From: Phallusia fumigata
Lineage: Eukaryota; Chordata; Ascidiacea; Phlebobranchia; Ascidiidae
DNA: 21,332 nt
Direction: 5' to 3'
Assembly: GCA_008931825.1 (NCBI GenBank)
Contig: QXVZ01014125.1
Coordinates: forward strand, 1-21,332
Below are positions 8,556 through 18,800 of this stretch, piece after piece. The position numbers were made by a program, and so were the translations under genes. The notes beneath the pieces are model-generated. The model was given only the letters and a program-made list of their open reading frames with translations. It did not search any database and was not told where the DNA came from. Each line of letters begins with the position of its first letter. The stretch's first letter is position 1.

Positions 8556-9296
8556 GGTGACTGGGGTGGACCATTAATGTGTGATGTGGGGGACGACACT
8601 TGGTTCCAATACGGCGTAAGAAGTTTCGGCAGCAACCCTTGTGGAGACGGAGCTAGTTTCTTTACTGCAGTAACAGAAGCCTATCCGTGGATTAAGACAA
8701 GTAACGAAACACTTTTTGTCTACACACAATGTGTCTGGAGTTTTAATAATTATGTTACTGGTAAATCATCTCGCCTGATTACAATTAAGTTCATTCGTAA
8801 AAATCTGGTGTATAACGCTGGTTGGGCGCATATTGGACATTGTCAAACTTGAAATGGGTGTTTAAGAATCATAGAAATTTGGTCTTTTTAACTTTATTTT
8901 AAAAAAACTTCATTTGTTTTAGCTGCAATTGTCAACTTCGATCCGCCTAGTGGTAAGTACTGCATACACAATTAAAAACGTGATTCGTTCATATTTTAAC
9001 GACTACTCGATTAAAAAGGTAAAATTTAAACGCCCCATCTATCTGATCTATAAGTGAATCAAGCTACTAAAAACATTCAATAATCATCATGCCACAAAAT
9101 GTGTAGTAATAAGTAGGAGCACAACGTCTTTTGTACAGATGTCAACGAATGCAAGCAAACACCGAACCCATGTCCAAACAAACAATGCATCAACTACGTT
9201 GGAAGCTATACGTGTGACGCAAATCAACTGCGCATGCGTAATGCGCTTGTGTTTATTGCCTGGTCAATCTGTACTGTGTTCTATCTGTTGCTGTAA
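8556..9296 (+). CDS. Copy B, 3' part: end of pseudo-trypsin domain 2, stalk, half EGF, hydrophobic tail
   Basis: Exons 8556-8700, 8923-8952 and 9139-9296. The first starts GDWGGPLMC (Trp for catalytic Ser, Asp194 kept) and runs to YPWIKT. The stalk is AIVNFDPPSG. The last exon reads DVNEC..CINYVGSYTC, then NQLRMRNALVFIAWSIC and YLLL at the stop. Both exons and flanks are closer to copy A than to copy C. The upstream exon that should feed 8556 ends in phase 0, but sushi 2 of this copy ends in phase 1, so direct splicing across the join would be out of frame. Confidence 0.86.
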
Positions 9297-9605
9297 ACGT
9301 GTGTAACCTATTTAACATTGGTTGTTTAAATCGGGTAAAACCAATTTCACACCATTCTATTAACAAAGTTATGCGCAGCTAATGGGTTATGCCAATTTTA
9401 AATTTTAACACAGTTACGAAATTTTTCACATTTGAAACTGTGATAGAAACAGAACATAGACTTAAACTGTACATAACCGAACCGCAAAGTAGCGACATTA
9501 TAAATACGCTGTCCAACCATTTGTTGCATGTACACAGTAAGTAGTTACTTTGATGTTTACACCGTTTTTTAGCATGACAGAGATGCAATATATGTGATAC
9601 CCTGA

Positions 9606-9611
9606 AATAAA
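9606..9611 (+). terminator. Candidate polyadenylation signal, copy B
   Basis: AATAAA in ctgaaataaatg, about 310 bp after the stop, at the position equivalent to 1829-1834 of copy A. Confidence 0.4.
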
Positions 9612-9645
9612 TGTTGTTGATGTTTCCATCTCATGTGACTAACTG

Positions 9646-9830
9646 AATACGTAATGCGTGGCAGCATGTCGGGTTTTTCCTGCCATTACTCATGACGTCA
9701 CGTCCCGTGTCAACTGCGTTGTTCAAGGCAAAGTTTTTATCCCGTGCGTCTACACGAAACTTAGTCATTTCCCCTGTTACGCAACTCACAAATACTTGCT
9801 CTTCTGTCAAGGGCAATCTAAACGTGAACT
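9646..9830. repeat. Conserved 3' flank block, occurrence 2 of 3
   Basis: Closely matches 1869-2045, with the same TGACGTCA palindrome at 9693-9700. On the - strand it is open for 61 codons (9631-9816) and shares ALNNAVDTGRD and PTCC words with the - strand of the third occurrence. That frame is not open over its full length in the first occurrence. Confidence 0.5.
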
Positions 9831-10213
9831 AGAAAATGAATTTTACCGTCATTGGTTTGTTTTCTGATCGCTTACTAAACAGTGGAGTTGAGTATTTAAT
9901 GTAAAATAAACCTGTTGCGTACATAATTCGCTCACGATATGGTTGGAAAGAAAATCAAGATGTTTTTCATCTGATTAAACTAATCCAAATTTATAGCATA
10001 AAATGCTGACTGCCTTGAATAGAGACCTACAATATGCCGCGGTATGTTTGACCCCATGCGAAAAAGCCGGCTGTGAAGAAAGTAAGCGGTGGCATGACTT
10101 GTTCGCCCAAATCTGGTTCCTAAAATCATTAATTGTGCTAATTACAAGTTTCTAGACAGGTGAACACAGTAATTGCCGAAAAGTACCTAGGTAAATATCA
10201 ATGCATTTTGTTT

Positions 10214-10606
10214 ATGATGTGTAATGATCTTGTGCACAATCGATTTACTACCTTTAAAGTGAAAATGACTACGCTTTGTCACAATATATGCGAATCAAAA
10301 AAAATTACTGTGCAGTTTACAATAAGGATTGTTGTTTGTTTGTTCTTACGATGTTACAAACCCTGTGAAAGTCCAATAAAAGTCAAGTGCTGTCGCAAAA
10401 TGTTTGCGCAAATGATTGTATTGGTACCAATGGGCAAACAAAACCTCAGACTAGATTACGAAGGGACACAAAGCTTTTACTCACTGCAGCTTTGTAAACA
10501 GCAAAATCGCATGTCAAAGTACAAACACTTGAAGCGTGTAAAATGGAATCCACCAACATTGGGCATTGAAACTTATATCCACAAGAAAAGCTTTGAATGC
10601 TCATAA
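10214..10606 (+). CDS. Unrecognised open frame in the extra segment
   Basis: From the first ATG (10214) the frame is open for 130 codons to TAA; upstream it stays open to 10160. The product would be basic and Cys-rich with no signal peptide and no domain I recognise. In DNA of this AT content an open run near 150 codons is somewhat unusual but could be chance. There is no splice or paralog support. It could be a decayed mobile-element fragment or non-coding. Confidence 0.2.
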   Translation: MMCNDLVHNRFTTFKVKMTTLCHNICESKKITVQFTIRIVVCLFLRCYKPCESPIKVKCCRKMFAQMIVLVPMGKQNLRLDYEGTQSFYSLQLCKQQNRMSKYKHLKRVKWNPPTLGIETYIHKKSFECS

Positions 10607-10680
10607 AATATGATGAATCAAAGAATTAACCACCTCAACAACGCCTATCTCACAAAAAATCGATATTATCAAATCGAAGC

Positions 10681-10854
10681 TTAATACTTGAATTTGTAAC
10701 CGATGTCCACGTCATTTATGGCAAAGCAAAGAACTCCAATACGCCGAATTCTCGCGTGGTTATCAACTCCATCATACAGTGCGTAAATCCTAATATCAAA
10801 GCCAAGTTGTTTTACAGGAATTCGTACTACAACAGTTTGTGTAGCGGCTTTTTA
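10681..10854 (-). CDS. Protein-like open fragment, possible terminal exon
   Basis: The - strand is open for 57 codons between a TAA upstream and a TAA at 10681-10683. It reads ..TVVVRIPVKQLGFDIRIYALYD.. to ..IGVLCFAINDVDIGYKFKY. The even mix of alternating hydrophobic and polar residues looks like real beta-rich protein rather than translated AT-rich DNA, but I cannot name a family. It has no start codon of its own, so it would have to be a 3' exon or a fragment of an inserted gene. Confidence 0.25.
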
Positions 10855-12634
10855 CGTGCAGTGAGTAAATCTCAATGAAACCAACACTAGCTTTGGCAAA
10901 CGTTCTTACAACAACCGATAAATTCAACAGTTTAACAATGTGCAGCCTAACCCAGGCCAAGGTCTAGATTCTGAATATCTGATGGTAAATAAATAATCGT
11001 AAAAATGCAATGGTTTGTTGGCAAAGGGTTGCTACTGATTGTTTCGTTTAACGACGCTATGTAGTTTGACGATACACTAATTTCAACACGTCAGGTCGAC
11101 AAAATAGTTACGCCACATTTTGCGTCAGTTTCTATTAGCAAGGCACACCAACAACTCAATCCTACTGTTCGAAACAATTACTTCAGCCTGTTTTGTGCAA
11201 CCACTGAGGTAATAATTAATAAGCCGAAGTAAATAAATTATTTTGGAACATCTATCGGATTTTGTGCAGTGCCTTGTGCTTTGCAGTGCATGTACCGAAA
11301 CTATTTCATCAAACATAAATCAGAAAATGTTTAATTGTTAAGATGTCAAAACAGAAAAAAAACTGCCTAAAACTAAAAATGGGCAAATTTAAGTGCCTTA
11401 GTTCTACTAAAAATATTGCGTTAGCACAGTTCAATGAGTTAACACTTTTCTACTGGGTGTAATAAATGAAAAAGTTTCTAAAAGGCATGTGAAGATTATC
11501 TGGTTTGTAACAGCCTCTCCCAAAATTTGGATTTACGGTTACTGCCGCTGTGGATTATAACAATGCTAACACGGAGCGTAAAATAAAACAATACCAAGGC
11601 AAAGGAAAAATTACAATCGCTGGATCAAATTTTTCTCTCTTTTAATTAGTGCTTCACCACAAACATTCTCATAGTTTAATAAGCCAATAAGTTTGGTGTT
11701 TTTCCATTTTCACACACGAGAGGTTTAGGAAATGGTAGCGTCGATTTTAATGCCGTCAAAATGTACCTACCAATTACGTTTACTTAGCATGTGTCATTGA
11801 TTAGTCATGCCGTTTGTCAGGAAGTTTTGTTTATGAGTTGTGTCTCCTTTCAGTTCATAACAAACAAGTTTGATCATCAAAATAGTTGACTAATGGACGG
11901 TGTTAAAACATGTGATGAATGTTAAAACAATAAACACTTCGTGTGACCAAAAAAATAGACAATACACAACTAACATATAATCAGTGGTTTGGAGAGTATT
12001 CGGTAAGAAAAGACTTTTTTCTGCATTTTTTGTACCTGTAAAATTAGCAAATATTTACGTGCCCTTTGCATTTTGGCCAAGGATGCTTTTCGTACAATCC
12101 AGGGCATATATTATGCATACTCCAAACAGTTGGAGCAGATATCACTGTCTTTTTTTGTCAGGCTTAAGTAAACAAAGCCTGTTTGAAAACATTTTCGAAC
12201 GTTTGTTTTCAACGAAAAATTCCAACGCAACTGGCTAAGAAAAAAGAATGGTAGCGTCAGTGATGATTAAGCAAAAAAAAACAATTAAATGTTTCATAAC
12301 ATTGTATGACTCAGTTTTTCGGGATAAACATACTGTCTAACAGAAGCATTTTATAAACAACCAGCAGCTACCAGAGGTATGGGGGTGACAAATAATAAAG
12401 ATAACTCATGCTTGCTCATCCAGTAGAAGAAACAAACAAATGTCTTTGCCGTTTAAGTGGTCGCAAAATATACCAGTGTAGCTCAGGTTTTGAGTCGCAA
12501 GGAAACGTACGTATTTGGAATCCACGTAGAGTCGGCAACAATCGAAACTACAAGGAATAAATTAAAATACTGTGGTCAAATAAAGTAAAATTCTCGTAGG
12601 TTTGTAATGGAAACATATTCAAAACTTTTTCTCC

Positions 12635-12636
12635 AG
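12635..12636 (+). promoter_or_regulatory. 3' splice acceptor in the 5' leader of copy C
   Basis: ctttttctccag, 122 bp upstream of the ATG, at the position equivalent to 3833-3834 in copy B. A second pyrimidine tract ending in ag (near 12680) also exists. Conservation between copies supports use, either for a 5'-UTR intron or for a spliced leader. Confidence 0.4.
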
Positions 12637-12757
12637 CAAAGATTTCTGAATACGAAAAAACAGTTTTTTCTCAACAATCAGATTCTGTGTTCTTTGACAC
12701 ACTGTTATACGTGAACAAGTAAAATTTTGAAAGTTGTATCTGACTGGGTTAAACACA

Positions 12758-12809
12758 ATGCATACTTTTGTGTTTTGGTTGTGCATACTAATACTGGCGG
12801 AGTTTGCAG
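12758..12809 (+). CDS. Copy C exon 1: signal peptide
   Basis: MHTFVFWLCILILAEFA followed by a phase-1 donor. A strongly hydrophobic core and a small residue before the cleavage region fit a secretory signal. It has the same length and phase as copy B exon 1. Confidence 0.88.
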
Positions 12810-15800
12810 GTAAGCAAAAACGTGACCTGAAGTAATTACAAAGTGCATTTGACCAGTAGGCTAGTATCACTTTGAAAAAAAATCAAGTAAATTTCTGTTT
12901 AACGTAGAAAATCTGGGGATTCATAGGAGTTAAAAACAGGTATAATGGGAACTTTAGGTCACTTAAAGGTCAAAAGTGACAATATGTTTTGTAATAACTC
13001 TAGATCTTGATAATCTGTAAAGATAAACTTTCTAACCAGATTTTTTTGTGAAGAATCTACGTGTAACCGCCCGTATGTGTACCGGGAAAGTCTAACCCCC
13101 GACTTGCAAACCTACTCTGTCGGATCTGTTGTCACCTATAGTTGCAATGACAGATACATACTTCATGGCAATAGCACGCGTACATGCGGCGATAGCGGTT
13201 GGGCTTCTGCCGCTCCATATTGTTCAAGTGAGTTCAAGATACAGTGGATAATTGTTAGGCTATAGGGTAATTTGACAGGTTAATCAATCTATAAGTGGTG
13301 ACGACGCGAACCTGGATAATCATAAAAAGCAAGTAAGCTTCTTGTAATCCGTTTTTGATGATTTGAAAACTTCTCTTTATTTCAACTTTAATGAAAAAAA
13401 AACGTTCGTTGAAAACCCTGTTTAAGCAAAGACGCACATTCAACTGGAAGCAATTTGGCTGTAAAGCATTGTTATTTGTAACACTTCTAATACGAACCAT
13501 CCAAATAAATGTTAAATTGTTAAAGCTTGCTGTTACGAGCGAAAGCAACGAAGCAAATAAACAGGAATATGCAGTTTGTATATCGATGTGAAAACGTATC
13601 CTTGTACAAACTTTAATGTGAGAAAAACAAACTTAATTAAAAATTAACTTGAATGAATTTTTTTGCTTAGCAAATGCTCATGAGAACTGCGGTAAACGAC
13701 GGACTAGAATCAGAGCCAATCCGGTGAGACCTTATAAACACAAAGTTTGTGCAAAACAAAGCTATATTCGTTTTTTAGAAGATTCCTTTTTGGTTTTTAA
13801 ATTAAACTAAACTAACGTGACTTAAATAACGAGTTTATTGAACAAATGTTTTTTCACATTTTGTAAAAATTTAAATGTTAACTATTTATTTTGTATGCCG
13901 GAGCATTTGTCGCTGTAAATGATATGTTTAGACTGACCGCATCTACGGCGGTACAACAGCCGAAAACGGGTCATGGCCATGGATGGCACTTGTTGCGAAA
14001 GTTGAAGCCGATAATAGCACATCGTTTGTGTGTGGAGGAAGTATTATAACGGACAGGTGGATTCTAACAGCAGCCGAATGCTTTAATTTCGTTGACGTGT
14101 AAGTTTCATTGTAAACAACGTTTTAGTATTTGTGTTTACTTATGGACACCCCCATAACATTTTAACCGTGGGAATGCTATACTGCGTAGAAGTTCACTAG
14201 GTTATGGGGTCTGACACTAGTGACCAAACAAAGATTTAGATGCTGCTTTAAAAGGTAAGACGACATATTGGTTGAGACATGTTAGGTTAGTAGGAATATC
14301 AATCGAGATTGTATCAAACAAATCGCCACGTTTGCAATTTTAGGTTGAAGGTTTATGTGGGTAGAAGTACTCTGTCCGTGCCTGCCAGCACAGAACAAGT
14401 CATGAGAGTAAAGGAAAAGTACAGGCACACAAGTTTCACGTAAGACTTATTGCTCGATTTAGATTTCGTTGGGTCACAACTTCAAAATAATATTTGCAAC
14501 TTTTTCCTACAATTTTTTTTACATTATTTTGCATTCTTTTTCTGTGGCTCTTTTTTTACACTGTTTTTGGTTGCTTGAGCCAAAAATGTTGAATAAGCCT
14601 AACACAACACTCGCTTGCTCTCTCTTGACACAACAAAAGTTGCTATAAACATGAAACCTTACTGACGAAACATGCAGGAGTGTTTTGTTGGGAAATGATG
14701 TCGGTCTGCTGGAACTTACATCGAGAATCACATTCAATGAATTTGTGGGTCCAATATGCATTCCAAGGGGAAGATCTTTTGAATTACCACCAGAAACAAA
14801 GTGCTTTACTGCCGGTTGGGGACTAACAGGTAAGTTGGGATTTTTTGATAGACTCTGATTGGCCCGCGGAAGTACATATTTGCACATGGTTTAGACGAAG
14901 TTTTCCGACTTTCAAAGGAGTCAGTCAATTTTTCAACTCATCAATTGACCCCAGAGACCGACGTATAGCATATCAACCATAATTGTGACACTGAATAAAG
15001 TTTTTCCTCTTAGTTAAGTCTTAGTTTTTAAAAGTCATGCACGATAATTTGTGACGCTGTTGAAAGTAGCGTTTTTTACCATTTTTAGGAAACTCCACAG
15101 TTTTGTCGGACAATCTACAGCAAGTTGATCTGGAGATAAAACCTACAGAGTATTGTAATGAAAAGTACAGACAACTTCAGGGGGCTTCTGTTTCTGGTCT
15201 GCCAAATTCATTTATATGTGCCCACACTAACAACAAGGACACATGTGCGGTAAACAACACTGTAATGTTTCGCAGAACATAAATAGTTATGTCCAATTTT
15301 TCATGTAAAAGCAAAACCGTTAAGTGTTAACTCAGTAGAGCTTTTAACAAAACCAGTTTGATCTTCGTATGTTGATTTAGTACGACGTCGGTGGTCCATT
15401 AGTGTGTGATGTTGGCGATGAAACGTGGTTCCAATATGGTGTAAGAAGTTTTGGAAGTTCATTATGCGGGGACGGGCCATCGTTTTTTACAAATGTTCCA
15501 TCTATCTACTCTTGGGTTAGCTCAAGTAAGTGCACTCTGGAAACTTTTAGCAGTGAGGTAATAGATTTTGTGACGGAATTTGTTTCAATACAAAATTTAA
15601 TAGGCCAATTGAATCAATCGCAAAATGCTTACAACAAAAAGTTTATTGAACAAGAAATTGTAGTTTGACAGTTTGTACACTTTTATGTCACCATTCTATT
15701 CCAGGATGTCTGTCTTCAGGATTGTAATACGTATTTTGTTTTTCAGAAACCGGAATATACTTTCACACACCAACAAGTGAGCAAACACTTTTTGACCATT

Positions 15801-18800
15801 TGTACATCAACATTAACTTTTTCCAACAAACACAACGTTTAAACGAAATTGTAAACTTCGATTTTTGTGCTTTACAGTTGTGTCTTGCAAAAGACCTTAT
15901 GTATACTCCGGTACGATAACACCAAACTACAGGAGAGGATACGTGGTGAACAGGGAAATCACGTTTGCCTGCAATACGGGATACACATTGGAGGGAAGCC
16001 CGACAAGCACTTGTGTTCTTTCAGCTGGCAAAGCAGTTTGGTCACATGCAGCCCCAACATGTCCACGTAGGTTTTAAACTATATGTCAGTGCTGTCGAGT
16101 AACCCTACAATTTTGCATGGAATAAAACTTCAAGTCGCTTTCTGCTTATATACCTTATCCCAGACTTCAAGTGTCACATTTCTATCATGACAAAAGCCTA
16201 ACTCACAACCACCACTACGTTCACCTTTTCCAGAATCTAGGTTTTTCTTCCTATTTTCACCTATATCTCCTTTCTTTTTTTCTTTTTTTTATTAACAAAT
16301 ATTTTTGTTCTTTTTTGTCGTTAAGACAGTAGTCCTTTATCTTGTATTTTCCACACATTTTAAATCATGCCTCCTTTTTTCATTTAAACCGACACCAATG
16401 TGTTATTTTTTCACTTGGCTGAAAGTAAACTGCACAATGTTTTGCAATTGGTTTTCGCTGTTTCAGGATTCAGATGCTCCATCCTTAACACACCGAGTAA
16501 TGGACGCATAAGCACTACCAACACGCTCCTAAATACATATGTCACTTTTCATTGCAACGAAGGTTACGCCCTCAATGGACCTTCTCGACTTGTTTGTTAC
16601 TTGACAGGATGGTCAGAAACACCGCCTACATGTAAAGGTAGAGTGTTAATTGGATTTCCGATAGAATAGGTACTGGTAATATAGTGCCACACAAAAGCTG
16701 CTAACGTTCAAGCCGGTTTGTAAGAGATGCAGTGCAACAATATGCGACTAAATTATCAACAAAGAAAGTTCTCTAATCCACTACTAAGAAGCTGCAGTCA
16801 ACAAAAAACACCGGTGGTGTACATCATTCTAAAGATAAATTCATGACGAAATCGGCATGCAACGTCACCCGGCAGTTCGAAACATTCACCGGGCTACTTA
16901 ACTGTACTCTGCCAAGAACCGTTTTCGGTTTTATAAACAATTATAATTAAGAACTGTATGTAGCAAAAAGGGTTTGTGTCCTAAGACTTTCTATTGCATC
17001 CTAAAACAGACCAATAAACAGCATATTAATCGTCAACTTTTTGCTTAGTATTTACATGTCACAAGCCAACAAAACCCGCAAACGGTCGTTTCTGGCCGGT
17101 TCAAGCAAACTACTCAATCGGTGCAACTGTTTCAATGGCCTGCGACAAGGGGTATCGTGCCCCATACTTAAGGAATACAACATGTCAGTGGCCAAGCGGT
17201 TGGTCATGGTCGTTTTACGATTGTAATGGTAAGTTTATGCTGAAATCAACGGATCTTAGTCATTAAAAACCACACCAAATAAAGTCATACGGAAGGTTCT
17301 GCATAAGCATTGTTTCCTGGCAAAATTGCTTGTCGCAACTTGTGCCCATGTCTATATTCGTTTTCAGTTATCACATGCCACAGGCCTCTCAATCCACTGC
17401 GCGGAAATATTGTGCCATATCTCAACTTGTACGCTGTGAACAGTACGATCACATTCAGCTGCTACACTGGTTACGAAATAGTAGGCAACAGAATTGCCAA
17501 GTGCACCATTAATGGGGTGTGGTCTGATTCGACACCAACTTGTGAAGGTAAAAGCATTAAATATTTAACAGTTATACTGACAAAAATGGCCAACTAAGAC
17601 TACAGTAATAAGTTTTGGGTATATATGACCTAATAATTGACTGCTCTTTTATTGCAGGCTCTATAAGGCAATTTTTTCAAGCAACTTACGCATTCTTTTT
17701 ATAAGGGACCCGAGAGCAAATCTGATGCTATTTTTAGTACATAGCATAGCATTTATGCTACGAACCCATTTCTACAGTAGTACCAATATTGTCCCTATCA
17801 ATGGGATATATACATACATATAACTAAGATAATCTATTTGTGAAACAACGTAATTTGTGTAATTTGAAGCTAAAATTGGGATGTCTTGTCAAATTTCAGT
17901 TTTCAAAAAATTTAAAGCGTTGTTTGGTTCTATTACAGCGATCACTTGCTCACGACCAGACTTGACAAGAAATGGAACAATTTTGCCTTCAAAAGCGAGT
18001 TATTCATACGGTGAAATAGTTACGTTTGCTTGTAATGGTGGATTGGTGGCCTTTGGAAGCTCGTCACAAGCAACATGTGGAAGTCATGGCTGGTCTACTG
18101 AACCACCATTATGCAGTAAGAATTACAAGTATTGGGTGTCAGAATGTTCTAGAGTATTTTTTGAACAAGGCAAATACTAAATACAAAACTTTAGTCCAAT
18201 CAAAAATAATCACGTAGAAAAGGCCTACTGTCCACAACAGCTTGCCATTTATAAGAAACCATCGTAAAACGTATTATGTCTTTTTGTTGTGAACTGTTAG
18301 CACTTTTGGTTGGAATTTTTATGGCTAAATAAGGCGCTAATCGGATAAAAATTACTTACATTTCACGGTTAACATAAAAAACCGTGAAGGAATACTAATG
18401 CACGCGGAAAATTAGTACGGGCCGTCAAGACTAAGCTGGTCTTGGTTTTGGCCCTGACGTAAAGGAAACGGACGATTCGGATTGGCTTTGCTGTTCGACG
18501 TAATGTGTCTCCAGTTGAATCGACAAACGCCATTACAGATACGCTTCCCTTAAAGCCTACTATTAAGACTCTGCTTTATTTTACAGAAAAATCACCCAGT
18601 TGCGGAAAACGTCTAGGTTCATCTGCAGTGGTACTGTTAATGTGCATTTGAGTGATTATTGCACGTTTCGTTTGGTAGCATGTGACAATTCTAAAAGTAC
18701 TTCCAACGCTTATTAACAGAACGCAAGAATCTACAACGGTATACATTCGACGAACGGTTCATGGCCTTGGATGGCACAAGTGTTTGAAACAACATCTTCC

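Larger units (their letters stand above)
10191..11263. other. Extra segment of about 1.07 kb, present in one spacer only
   Basis: Left of it, gacaggtgaacacagta matches 2376-2392; right of it, ttgtgcagtg and cttgtgc match from about 2393. The A to B spacer joins these directly. No clear terminal inverted repeat or target duplication was found. The segment contains an open + frame and a protein-like - frame, listed separately. It could be an insertion here or a deletion from the other spacer. Confidence 0.6.
9297..12757. other. Spacer between copies B and C
   Basis: About 3.46 kb. The first 860 bp are close to the copy A flank, and 11264-12757 corresponds to the second half of the A to B spacer. 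The length difference of about 1.1 kb is mostly explained by the extra segment at about 10191-11263. I see no exon with a protein family I recognise. Confidence 0.7.

Noticed and set aside
9631..9816. 61-codon - strand frame in the flank block as a gene
   Set aside because: The matching frame is not open in the flank of copy A and there is no start context or splice support; more likely a conserved non-coding or repeat block.
14519..14887. 122-codon - strand frame
   Set aside because: It overlaps, antisense, the exon of copy C that carries the Asp102 motif; its openness follows from the constrained coding strand.
17041..17226. + strand frame starting MLSIYMSQANK
   Set aside because: It is the wrong frame over sushi exon 17049-17228; the correct frame gives a clean sushi domain with matching splice phases.
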